Source of the DNA: Calditrichota bacterium
GTDB taxonomy: Bacteria; Electryoneota; RPQS01
Direction of reading: 5' to 3'
Length of the DNA: 64,000 nt
NCBI GenBank assembly: GCA_020637395.1
Contig: JACJWA010000001.1
Span: forward strand, 806,001 to 870,000
Shown one piece after another: positions 8,799-16,055 of the stretch (within the stretch, counting starts at the first letter, position 1; each line of letters opens with the position of its first letter). Both the position numbers and the translations under genes were made by a program. A model generated the notes under the pieces. The model did no database searches and had not been told where the DNA came from. It worked only from the letters and a program-made list of their open reading frames with translations.

Positions 8799-9047
8799 AT
8801 GGACGCAACGGTCATTGCCCGCAATATGATTCGCCAAACCCGCCCGGGCGGCGACAACTTCGACGGTTCGCGCATCAAGCAACTCCGCGAAGAACTCAAT
8901 ATGACGCAGGAGAATTTTGCGCACGAAATCGGCGTGACGTTCGCCACGGTGAACCGCTGGGAAAACGGTCGCACGACGCCCAACAAGGTCGCCCAAAAAG
9001 TTCTGCTTCTGCTGGAGCGGAAATTGCGCAAGTTGAAGAAAGACTAA
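8799..9047 (+). CDS. small Xre-family helix-turn-helix protein
   Basis: The 82-residue cytoplasmic protein contains one Cro/C1-type helix-turn-helix (residues about 24-68): IKQLREELNMTQENFAHEIG, then VTFATVNRWENGRTTPN. This is a canonical recognition-helix pattern. The remainder is a short basic tail (LLLLERKLRKLKKD) and no effector domain is present. GGAG lies about 7 bases before the ATG. It stands alone between terminators, without a toxin-like partner next to it. Its targets are unknown; autoregulation through the palindrome at 8750-8766 is possible. Confidence 0.85.
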   Translation: MDATVIARNMIRQTRPGGDNFDGSRIKQLREELNMTQENFAHEIGVTFATVNRWENGRTTPNKVAQKVLLLLERKLRKLKKD

Positions 9048-9061
9048 ACGGCTCGGCGGGG

Positions 9062-9080
9062 ATCTCCCCCAAGGGGAGAT
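9062..9080 (+). other. hairpin downstream of the Xre gene
   Basis: ATCTCCCC (9062-9069) and GGGGAGAT (9073-9080) form a perfect 8-bp stem with a CAA loop, 14 bases after the stop codon. No T tract follows, so it may protect the 3' end or pause transcription rather than terminate it. Confidence 0.4.
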
Positions 9081-9116
9081 GCCGACCATTGACGGAGAGG
9101 GACACTCCAAATGGAA

Positions 9117-9142
9117 CGAGCCGGCGTCAACACGCCGGCTCG
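9117..9142. terminator. bidirectional terminator between convergent genes
   Basis: CGAGCCGGCGT (9117-9127) pairs perfectly with ACGCCGGCTCG (9132-9142), loop CAAC, between the Xre gene and the minus-strand small gene. Tails are only moderately T-rich (CTTCGTCT one way, TTCCATTT the other). Confidence 0.65.
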
Positions 9143-9165
9143 CTTCGTCTGAAAAGCATTTTCAA

Positions 9166-9444
9166 TTAGGCAGACGCGGAATTCCCTCCCGTGGCGCGCT
9201 GAATGTCGAGCATCTTGCAGAGTGTGTCAATTTCCTTGTCCGCATTCTCTTCGAGATCCTTCTTGTCGGCGTAATCACGCAGCTGCTTGGCCAACAATTC
9301 GATACCCGTGGTTACGAAGCTCATGGCCTTAGGGTCAGCGCCGCGCTCAGCGAGAATCTGAGCTGACTTTCCAAGCATCGTCATCGCCAAGCTGTAGGTC
9401 AGAAAGATCCGGCTGTTTTCCATAGTTTCATCAAACGTGGACAT
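9166..9444 (-). CDS. small conserved-looking protein of unknown function
   Basis: A 92-residue, probably all-helical cytoplasmic protein with an amphipathic core (RIFLTYSLAMTMLGKSAQIL, then MSFVTTGIELLAKQLRDYA, DTLCKMLDIQ) and no signal peptide, membrane segment or known motif. A good Shine-Dalgarno sequence (AAGGAG) sits 7 bases before the ATG, and codon use matches the neighbours, which supports a real gene. I do not recognise a family. The gene is alone, convergent with the Xre gene and followed by a shared hairpin. Confidence 0.65.
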   Translation of the reverse strand: MSTFDETMENSRIFLTYSLAMTMLGKSAQILAERGADPKAMSFVTTGIELLAKQLRDYADKKDLEENADKEIDTLCKMLDIQRATGGNSASA

Positions 9445-9840
9445 CGGCAGCTCCTTGCTTATTCACAAAAGTCTCTTTCACACTATGTTGACCCCGCGGG
9501 CCATTCAATCTTAACAGAACCGTACTTAATATAGCGAGCGGCCTTCGCTCACGCAAGAGCAGATACACAAAGTAATATACAAACTCCAAGGGCAAAACCA
9601 CAATGAAGCCCCTTCCCGATCTCGACCAGTGGACTGACCAGAATCATGTGCCGTACTGCGCCACTTTTCAACCCAAAACCTCCGAAAACTCAATGAGCTC
9701 CCAACCTCAAAGCAGGTTGAAACAGCTATGGAACATCGTAGTGCGTTGGGCAATGAAAGGTGAAGCTCACGGTTTCGTGGGTAGTTCAAATAAACCAAGA
9801 ATTTCCCACTAAGCCTCTCCCGCGCCTCCCCCTGCATTTT

Positions 9841-9866
9841 GCAAGGTCCTCGCAAGTTGACCTTGC
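9841..9866. repeat. inverted repeat upstream of folC
   Basis: GCAAGGTC (9841-9848) and GACCTTGC (9859-9866) are perfect 8-base arms around a 10-base spacer. Function unknown. It lies about 40 bases upstream of the probable folC -35 box. Confidence 0.5.
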
Positions 9867-9893
9867 GCAACGCAGTCGCGTCCGTCGGTATTT

Positions 9894-9922
9894 GATGCGC
9901 CGCTTGAACGAGTCGGCGCATC
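9894..9922. promoter_or_regulatory. inverted repeat spanning the folC -35 box
   Basis: GATGCGCC (9894-9901) and GGCGCATC (9915-9922) are perfect 8-base arms, with the -35 hexamer between them. The spacing (21 bases centre to centre) would suit a dimeric regulator. Regulation is inferred only. Confidence 0.4.
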
Positions 9923-9932
9923 TGTGTATCTT
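9904..9932 (+). promoter_or_regulatory. probable folC-mutM promoter
   Basis: TTGAAC (9904-9909), a 17-base spacer, TATCTT (9927-9932). The same TATCTT box with 17-base spacing occurs upstream of the epimerase gene. The expected start near 9939 leaves a leader of about 30 bases. Confidence 0.5.
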
Positions 9933-9968
9933 GGACCTACCTTAGCAACCCACCCCTCATACCATTCA

Positions 9969-11195
9969 ATGAACTCTCTGTCAGAAGTTGAGGACTTTCT
10001 CAACTCGCTGATCAACTACGAAGTCGCGTTTCCGCTCGGAGGTGAACGGGACCGACCCAAACTCGCCCAGGTTCTGGCGGCAGCTTCCAGGCTTGACCTT
10101 CCGCTCGTGCTGCCAAACTGTTTTCACATTGCTGGAACGGTGGGGAAGGGTTCGACTGCGGCTTTCGCGCAAGCACTCCTGAGTCAGCACCACTCTGTTT
10201 TGAACTTCACGAGCCCGCATCTGGTTTCGTTCACGGAGCGAGTGCAACAAAATGGGGCAGACTTGCCGCACGAGCTATGGTGCGAAGGAATGCAGTTTCT
10301 TCGAACTGAGCTCAGCCGAGATCCCGAAATCCGCTTGACCTACTTTGAAACGATGTTTGCGTTTTACTTGTGGGCCGCAAAAAAGCTCGGCACGACCGCG
10401 CACGTCGTCGAAACCGGATTGGGTGGGAGCTTTGACGCGAGCAATGTGCTGCAAAACACCACGGCGATTTTCACGAAGATTGACTTTGATCACACGGAGA
10501 TTCTGGGCAAGACCCTGAGCGAGATCGCAAAGGACAAAAGCGGCATCATCAAATCCCAAGCGTTAGTCTTCAGTGTTCCGCAGGAAGACGAAGCCGCACG
10601 GGAACTTATGCTTGCGGCTGAGAAGCACTCCGCGCGCTTGCACATCGTGGGAGCCGCTCCTGCTGACCTCGCGCTGCCGTTTGAGGCGGAGTATCAAAGA
10701 GAAAACTTCGGTGTTGCTCTGGCAGCGGTATCGAGCGTGGACCGCACTTTGACCAAAGATGACGTTCGGACCGCGATCAAGCGGATATCTCTCGAGGCAC
10801 GGCAGCAATACTTGCCGAAGCATCCCAATATTCTGGTGGACACCTGCCACAATCCCGCGTCATTCAGGGAACTTGCTCGCGCTTTAGAGCGTCCGCATCA
10901 ATTCGAGCGAACGATTGCATTAGTCGCGATGATGAAAGACAAAGATGCACGCGCGTCGCTCTCGGAATTGCGCAATGCGGTCAGCGAACTGTGGCTCACT
11001 GAAGCGCCGACGCCGCGAACTCGTAGTGCAAATGAGTTGGCCGAAATCGCACGTGATCTTGGATTCGAACCAAAGATCATGAAGCGGGAAGTTGCGTGCC
11101 AAGAGTTCTTGAATCTCTCGAGCGACACGCGCGGAGTTGTGTGCGGTTCCTTTTATCTGGCCGGAGATTTCCTGAAGAGCCTGCGAAATGCCTGA
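9969..11195 (+). CDS. folC: folylpolyglutamate synthase / dihydrofolate synthase-like
   Basis: Mur-ligase-superfamily enzyme that adds glutamate to folates (or dihydropteroate). The 408-residue protein has the ATP-binding loop HIAGTVGKGSTA (the family consensus GTNGKGS, here with Val for Asn). It also has FTSPHLVSFTERVQQNG, VETGLGGSFDASNV, TKIDFDHTEILGKTLSEIAKDKSGIIK, and the C-terminal ligase domain (VDTCHNPASF, LVAMMKDKDA). ATG 9969 is chosen. A GTG at 9924 would overlap the probable promoter. The last 8 bases overlap mutM, so the two genes are translationally coupled in one transcript. Whether it also has dihydrofolate synthase activity cannot be told. Confidence 0.92.
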   Translation: MNSLSEVEDFLNSLINYEVAFPLGGERDRPKLAQVLAAASRLDLPLVLPNCFHIAGTVGKGSTAAFAQALLSQHHSVLNFTSPHLVSFTERVQQNGADLPHELWCEGMQFLRTELSRDPEIRLTYFETMFAFYLWAAKKLGTTAHVVETGLGGSFDASNVLQNTTAIFTKIDFDHTEILGKTLSEIAKDKSGIIKSQALVFSVPQEDEAARELMLAAEKHSARLHIVGAAPADLALPFEAEYQRENFGVALAAVSSVDRTLTKDDVRTAIKRISLEARQQYLPKHPNILVDTCHNPASFRELARALERPHQFERTIALVAMMKDKDARASLSELRNAVSELWLTEAPTPRTRSANELAEIARDLGFEPKIMKREVACQEFLNLSSDTRGVVCGSFYLAGDFLKSLRNA

Positions 11196-12012
11196 GCTGC
11201 CCGAAGTCGAAACCGCAGTACGTGAATTGCGACCCGCGCTGGTCGGGAAGACCTTGCAAGGTGCGTGGGCAAATGTGCCGCGTCAACTCGGCGACATGAC
11301 TGTGCGCACTCTTGCGCGGCGCCTTCGCAGAAATCGTGTCTTGGCGGTGACGCGGCGCGGCAAGTACATTGTTGTTGAGCTTGAGCGCGGGCTCTTGATC
11401 GTGCATCTGCGCATGACCGGACGACTGTTTGTAGCTGCAACGGAGCGCAGCCCGCATGAACACCTGCGAGCTGGTTTCCTTTTGGATGATGGAAAGGAAA
11501 CGCTGTACTTCAAGGATGTTCGCACTTTGGGAACAATCCGATTCTATCCAAAGATGGAAGATGCCGCAGAGCTTTCGAAGCTGGGGTGGGAGCCGCTTGA
11601 AGAGACCATCTCCAGCAAAGTGCTACGCGAAGTTTTGTCCTCGAGGATGCAAGCCATCAAGCCAGTTTTGCTCGATCAGTCGGTGTGGGCAGGAGTCGGG
11701 AATATCTACGCGAGCGAAGTGTGTTGGGTGGCCGGGATTGATCCGCGAACTTCAGCCAAGCGGCTGACCCAAACTCAATGTGAGCGGTTGTGTGAAGCGG
11801 TGCCGGAAGTCTTGCGACAAGCGCTGAAGCGCGGAGGATCAACACTTCGGGATTTCATGAGCCCGGATGGAAAGTACGGATCCTATCAAAAAGAGTTTCG
11901 AGTGTATGACCGCGAAGATGAACCCTGTCTGCGTTGCGACGGCGTAATTCAGAAAATCGTACAGGCGCAGAGATCAACGTACTTCTGTCCGAAGTGCCAG
12001 AAGAAGAGATAG
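11188..12012 (+). CDS. mutM: formamidopyrimidine-DNA glycosylase MutM (Fpg)
   Basis: Base-excision repair glycosylase/AP lyase acting on 8-oxoguanine and ring-opened purines. The 274-residue protein begins PELPEVET, giving the catalytic N-terminal Pro after Met removal and the adjacent Glu. It keeps the conserved RRGKY lysine (about residue 57), the helix-two-turn-helix segment QSVWAGVGNIYASEVCWVAG, and a C-terminal zinc finger (CLRC, then CPKC) with the Arg of QAQRSTYFCP. Length and motifs are normal. It overlaps folC by 8 bases and ends at a strong hairpin. Confidence 0.96.
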   Translation: MPELPEVETAVRELRPALVGKTLQGAWANVPRQLGDMTVRTLARRLRRNRVLAVTRRGKYIVVELERGLLIVHLRMTGRLFVAATERSPHEHLRAGFLLDDGKETLYFKDVRTLGTIRFYPKMEDAAELSKLGWEPLEETISSKVLREVLSSRMQAIKPVLLDQSVWAGVGNIYASEVCWVAGIDPRTSAKRLTQTQCERLCEAVPEVLRQALKRGGSTLRDFMSPDGKYGSYQKEFRVYDREDEPCLRCDGVIQKIVQAQRSTYFCPKCQKKR

Positions 12013-12035
12013 CTCGCACAAGAAATCATCGAAAC

Positions 12036-12063
12036 AAAACGGGACCCAATTGGGTCCCGTTTT
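12036..12063. terminator. bidirectional terminator between mutM and the metalloprotease gene
   Basis: AAAACGGGACCC (12036-12047) pairs perfectly with GGGTCCCGTTTT (12052-12063) over AATT. The stem ends in A/T runs on both sides, so it should stop both convergent transcripts. Confidence 0.9.
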
Positions 12064-12089
12064 CTATTGGGTCGGAATTGCTGCCAAAC

Positions 12090-14999
12090 TTATCGCATCA
12101 GCAGCAGCTTCTTCGGACCCGTTGTGCGAGTGTCAGAACGGAGAACCGCGAAGTAAACGCCCGACGCAACGGAAGGTGTCCATGAATAGACCACGGTATT
12201 CCGGGAGATCACATCGCGATGAACCTCGCGCCCCAGCACGTCGTAGATTAACAAGCTGCCGTGAGCCGTGCTTCCGAGATCAAACTCAAGACGGACACTG
12301 CTGTTGAAGGGATTGGGATACGCCGCTCGAAGTGCAAAGGTCTCCGGTGCATGGACCGCCACGTCTGTTTCCGGTGCACTGAGGGGTTGTGCCGCCCATT
12401 CGAGAATATGCATCAGGAACTCGGAACGCGGACGATTGCCCACCGGGGAATTGTCCGCTACAGCTTCCATACCGAACCCAAGTGTTAAGGTCCGATTCTG
12501 AATCGGACCAACGACTCCAGCGATATTGCCGCCTGCCGGACCGTAGCGCAACGCGCCGAAAGAGTCGCCCACGGGCTCGAGAATCGTCATGCTGTCCTGA
12601 TTCGCGGCGCCGCCGGAACCCGTTACAAGATACGTATCACCTTCCGGAAACGGGTTGTCCATAGAGGACACCATGCGCAAACGAGAAATCCCTTGCGCAT
12701 CCACCCCCAGAAAATCCCGCGCGAAAGACGACGCTTCAAGTCCACTCAAGATGCTCTTGCCCGTGAGCACAAGATAACCTCCGTCCGCAACATGCGCTTC
12801 AAGCGCGCTCATGCTCGCCGCATCCAGTCCCGCGTCCGCTCTGTTTCCCGAGAGCCAAATCACAAGACCTGAATCCGGAAGCAGGGACAACTCAATCTCC
12901 GACCCTGAATTCAACGTCTGCACGCGGAATATCTTGTCCATCTCCCGCAGAGTTTTCGTGACGTAGCTATGCACGCCGGATGCCGCATCGCGAGCCGCAA
13001 TCTGTACTTTGGGAATGCCGACCGTGAACTCTATCGTCTTTTCCACAGGCACCGCTAGCTGTTCCGACGACACGGACAAAGTCAGCACTCCCCAATGATC
13101 GTGAGCAGTCGGCGAGGCCGTGACTTCTATGGGTCCAACCGATACCGACTCGCGCGGACCGATTGTCCCGAGCGTGAAATGCGAACTGGAGATAGAGAGT
13201 GTCGGATCTTCCATTGACGCAGTCAAAGTCACTGAGGTTGCGGCAGGAGGAAAGAGCTCCACTTCATTCTTGAGCGTGAATGTGATGAATGCGGATTCGC
13301 CCGCTTCAAGCAAGCCGTTGCCGCCTTCGCCGTCATTCATAACGATGTTTTCAATCACAAAGTGCGGCTCAACCCCCGGGCCAATGCCGCTGCGGCCAAA
13401 CGCGTCGTAGATTTCGTAGGAGTAGGGTGTGCCGTTCGTCAGGTCACCATCGTCGTCGTCCGTCTCCAAAACTGCCACAAGATAGTCCAGAAACGTCTCA
13501 GCCAAACCATACCGCGCAAAATGGCCCACGGAGTCCGCATAGGAGGTACCCAACCACGCACGCAATCTCCAGAGGGGCGCAGAGATGAACGGGCTGTCGC
13601 CGTGGACCTCTCCGACCCAATTCTGCGGATAATGCATGTCGCTCTCCAAATCACGCAGAGCGCTGTGCGCATTGCCGGTCAGCCATTCGCCCATGAGAGG
13701 ATCTTCGTTGATCGTACAGGCAAAGTAGTCCGACCACGCTTCGTTCATGGCTCCGGGCTGACCAACATAGGGCAGCATGCCGTTTGGATAGATTCCGTCA
13801 GTCACTCCGTGCGTGTACTCGTGATAGATCACGTCGGAGTACATGGCGAAGTTGCCGTAGTTGCTGCCGGATCCGTAGTAGGTCCCGAATCCGTTCCAGA
13901 AGGCGTTGTCGTAAGAGCTTCCGTAGTTTGCCACCGCAGGCATCGGATAATCCAGCGCATTGTAAGCCGGGTCGAGCACCTTATACCAATCGTGGATGAA
14001 CTCGGTGTGGTAATAGAGATTCAGTTCGGGCCGTGTCGCGTCTTCGGTGGTCCATGTCCAGCTCGCGGGCGAAAAAGGCGAACTCCATGTATTGGCCCTC
14101 AACGACTCTTCGCCGGTGTCGTCGTTCGATACGGCCACATACAAGCCGTGCAAGCGATTCACCACATTCGCTTGCGTTCCGGCTTCCGCCGTGACTGTGC
14201 CAGCGAGTGTGGTGACGTGCGCGGTACCATTGATGTCCACATCCTGAAATGCGCAGGGGCCGGTCGTTTCGGGACTGTGATCGTAGGGCTGCCAATAGGG
14301 AAGCTCGATCGTCAAGTCAATCACATCATGCGCGAGGCCGCTCCACTCCAGCAGGACTTCACCGCTTCCTGCATCCACAATTCCGAAATGGCGCTGGTGC
14401 GGACGTGGACCCGCGACTTTCACCCAATACGCCGGGCGAAGCTCGTGCAATTCCGCGTCGGGAAACCAGCAGGCGAATGTTTCTTCTGTGACGACCTGCC
14501 AATTGGCGGGCTCCAGAGTTCGCGCGAGAAAATCCCCGGCGGTGAATTGCGTCAGCACATGAATTCCGCTTGTCGTCCAGTCAGAGAACTCATTGTATCT
14601 CAGTCTGGACACGTCGCCCGCAAGCGTGAGCGCGATGTCGAGCCTGCTTGACAAAACCGGGAGATCGTTTCGAAGCTGCCGGAAGACGACATACTCGCGG
14701 GATGGCGTTACGTTATGAGCAAGAAGCGCAAATTCCAGCGGAAGATCAATCGCCGTGCACACATCTTCCAGAAGTTCCTGGTCAGAAGAATGGCGCAGGG
14801 ACACCGGTTTGCCCCAGCAGAGTGTGCTCGCTTGCGAGTTGCACGTTATGTCCCAGCCGGCAAACGCCCCGGACTCAAGTTTTCCTGCGAATCGAAACTT
14901 GTCCGTCGGAGCGGACCCGGGAAACGTGTGATGTGTTTCGGCCATCGCGTAAGCAGCGCAGAGCAGCACCGAAAGCAGGAGTACGCTTTTCAGGTTCAT
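12090..14999 (-). CDS. secreted M4/M36-like metalloprotease with C-terminal sorting domain
   Basis: A 969-residue exported protein. A signal peptide (residues 1-20, ending YAMA) is followed by an FTP/PepSY-like propeptide region to about residue 230. The catalytic domain carries the zinc motif HEYTH (about residues 392-396) and the third-ligand helix GAMNEAWSDYF (about 414-424), the thermolysin/fungalysin arrangement. Next come an Ig-like domain (about 545-650), a GATase-like module (about 663-868; FGMEAV near its end) and a final FlgD/Por-like sorting domain (YPNPFNSS at about 894, YDVLGREV, ending KKLLLMR). Such tails are carried by proteins sent to the cell surface in FCB bacteria. It lies 12 bases downstream of a porin-like gene in the same transcript. 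The GATase-like module has a homologue in the protein at 24753-27410. Confidence 0.88.
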   Translation of the reverse strand: MNLKSVLLLSVLLCAAYAMAETHHTFPGSAPTDKFRFAGKLESGAFAGWDITCNSQASTLCWGKPVSLRHSSDQELLEDVCTAIDLPLEFALLAHNVTPSREYVVFRQLRNDLPVLSSRLDIALTLAGDVSRLRYNEFSDWTTSGIHVLTQFTAGDFLARTLEPANWQVVTEETFACWFPDAELHELRPAYWVKVAGPRPHQRHFGIVDAGSGEVLLEWSGLAHDVIDLTIELPYWQPYDHSPETTGPCAFQDVDINGTAHVTTLAGTVTAEAGTQANVVNRLHGLYVAVSNDDTGEESLRANTWSSPFSPASWTWTTEDATRPELNLYYHTEFIHDWYKVLDPAYNALDYPMPAVANYGSSYDNAFWNGFGTYYGSGSNYGNFAMYSDVIYHEYTHGVTDGIYPNGMLPYVGQPGAMNEAWSDYFACTINEDPLMGEWLTGNAHSALRDLESDMHYPQNWVGEVHGDSPFISAPLWRLRAWLGTSYADSVGHFARYGLAETFLDYLVAVLETDDDDGDLTNGTPYSYEIYDAFGRSGIGPGVEPHFVIENIVMNDGEGGNGLLEAGESAFITFTLKNEVELFPPAATSVTLTASMEDPTLSISSSHFTLGTIGPRESVSVGPIEVTASPTAHDHWGVLTLSVSSEQLAVPVEKTIEFTVGIPKVQIAARDAASGVHSYVTKTLREMDKIFRVQTLNSGSEIELSLLPDSGLVIWLSGNRADAGLDAASMSALEAHVADGGYLVLTGKSILSGLEASSFARDFLGVDAQGISRLRMVSSMDNPFPEGDTYLVTGSGGAANQDSMTILEPVGDSFGALRYGPAGGNIAGVVGPIQNRTLTLGFGMEAVADNSPVGNRPRSEFLMHILEWAAQPLSAPETDVAVHAPETFALRAAYPNPFNSSVRLEFDLGSTAHGSLLIYDVLGREVHRDVISRNTVVYSWTPSVASGVYFAVLRSDTRTTGPKKLLLMR

Positions 15000-15011
15000 G
15001 GTTGGATTAGC

Positions 15012-15782
15012 TTAGAAGTAGGTGAAAAGTGACAGTCGCATCGTGGTCGCGTCGGCGTTTTGTGACGACAGGCGCGTTCCCTCTTCAGTGGTGCGGTCCG
15101 GTGTCCACGTGTAGTAGGCATGGCGGATTTCCGCGCGGATGCCCAGGCCGTTTAGTCCGGCTTTGATCCCCGCGCCGATGTCCAATAGACTGCGGACATC
15201 GTTGCCCGTCGTCTGCACGTAGGTTCCGCGCGGCACGTCCAATGCGCTTCCGCCGCCCGCATAGGCAAACGGAATCCAACTGCGACCCAAATCAAGCATG
15301 CCCACTACATGCAAGGCAACCTGATAGCCGAACTTCAAGGAATCAAACTGCGCATCGGATTTCTTCCCCTTTGGAAGAGTAAAGTCCGCGATCAGCTCGG
15401 TTCCCAGATACTTCGTAATGGCATAGCCGCCCTGAAGCGAAATCTGGCTGAGGAAGCGCCGTTCATGTACACTTGCGGCCCATGTCTGCATACTCAGTCC
15501 TCCGCCCAGTTCAATCAGGCCGGGCCTGAGCTTGTAGCGACGAAGACTTTCGGAATGCGGTTTGGAGCCGAGCCAAATGGACTCAACCTCATTGCGCGCA
15601 AAGACCTGCAACTCCGGTTGCCGCATATGTCGCTGTTCCCAGGGCGAAAGGTAAATTGCCAGGGTGTCTTGCCGAATCACGGCGCCTGAAATCAGCCTGC
15701 CATCGCGCAACCGGACATAGTCCGCAGCAAGGGTTTGGCCGACAAGAACTGCGAGGAAGACTGTGAAGAAAACGAAACGCAT
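15012..15782 (-). CDS. outer-membrane beta-barrel protein
   Basis: A 256-residue protein with a signal peptide (MRFVFFTVFLAVLVGQTLAA). A short segment follows (YVRLRDGRLISGAVI, like a small beta N-terminal domain), then alternating hydrophobic strands with aromatic girdles (LIELGGGLSMQTWAAS, ISLQGGYAITKYLGTELIADF, WIPFAYAGGGSALD, LLDIGAGIKAGLNGLGIRAEIRHAYYTW) ending in a terminal Phe. That is typical of Omp85-assembled barrels. ATG 15782 is chosen because it starts the signal peptide directly; an upstream frame to 15878 adds a poor N-terminus. It is the first gene of a two-gene unit with the metalloprotease. A transport or anchoring role is inference. Confidence 0.75.
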   Translation of the reverse strand: MRFVFFTVFLAVLVGQTLAADYVRLRDGRLISGAVIRQDTLAIYLSPWEQRHMRQPELQVFARNEVESIWLGSKPHSESLRRYKLRPGLIELGGGLSMQTWAASVHERRFLSQISLQGGYAITKYLGTELIADFTLPKGKKSDAQFDSLKFGYQVALHVVGMLDLGRSWIPFAYAGGGSALDVPRGTYVQTTGNDVRSLLDIGAGIKAGLNGLGIRAEIRHAYYTWTPDRTTEEGTRLSSQNADATTMRLSLFTYF

Positions 15783-16055
15783 ATGGGTCAGATTGGTTGC
15801 TTGTGGGACCACCACTCCTAACCTAATGATTTTTCCAATGAGTGGCCATGCTTTTAGCCCCATTGAGGCAAGCTTCACTGGAATCTGCGTATATGCAGAG
15901 GGTCAGTACATCTCAAATTGGACAAGTTACGAAAAAACAACGCTTGAAGTCCATTCTTTCCGGCAAGTTCGAAGGATTTGTCCCGCCTCAAACTGCCTGC
16001 ATGGCTTGTCTTTACGAGGCAGTGAACGTATATTTGATGCTATACTAAATATGAG
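15783..16055. other. 273-base divergent intergenic region
   Basis: Separates the barrel-protease unit (minus) from the SMC-like ATPase gene (plus). If the ATPase starts at GTG 16137 the gap is 354 bases. TATACT at 16041-16046 could be a -10 box, but no well-placed -35 was found. No hidden gene was seen. Confidence 0.5.

Larger units (their letters stand above)
9445..9968. other. 524-base gene-free stretch between divergent genes
   Basis: Short open frames here lack ribosome sites and protein-like composition. Two inverted repeats lie at the folC end (9841-9866 and 9894-9922), together with a likely folC promoter at 9904-9932. Nothing recognisable was seen in 9445-9830 apart from the upstream region of the minus-strand small gene. 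Confidence 0.55.

Noticed and set aside
9603..9812. 69-residue plus-strand open frame in the same gap
   Set aside because: No ribosome site or protein-like pattern.
9526..9921. 131-residue minus-strand open frame in the 9.5-9.9 kb gap
   Set aside because: No ribosome site, cysteine/serine/arginine-skewed composition, and it overlaps the folC promoter and inverted repeats.
13362..14651. 429-residue open frame antisense to the metalloprotease gene
   Set aside because: Opposite a protein with clear protease motifs; the product has no motif or signal.
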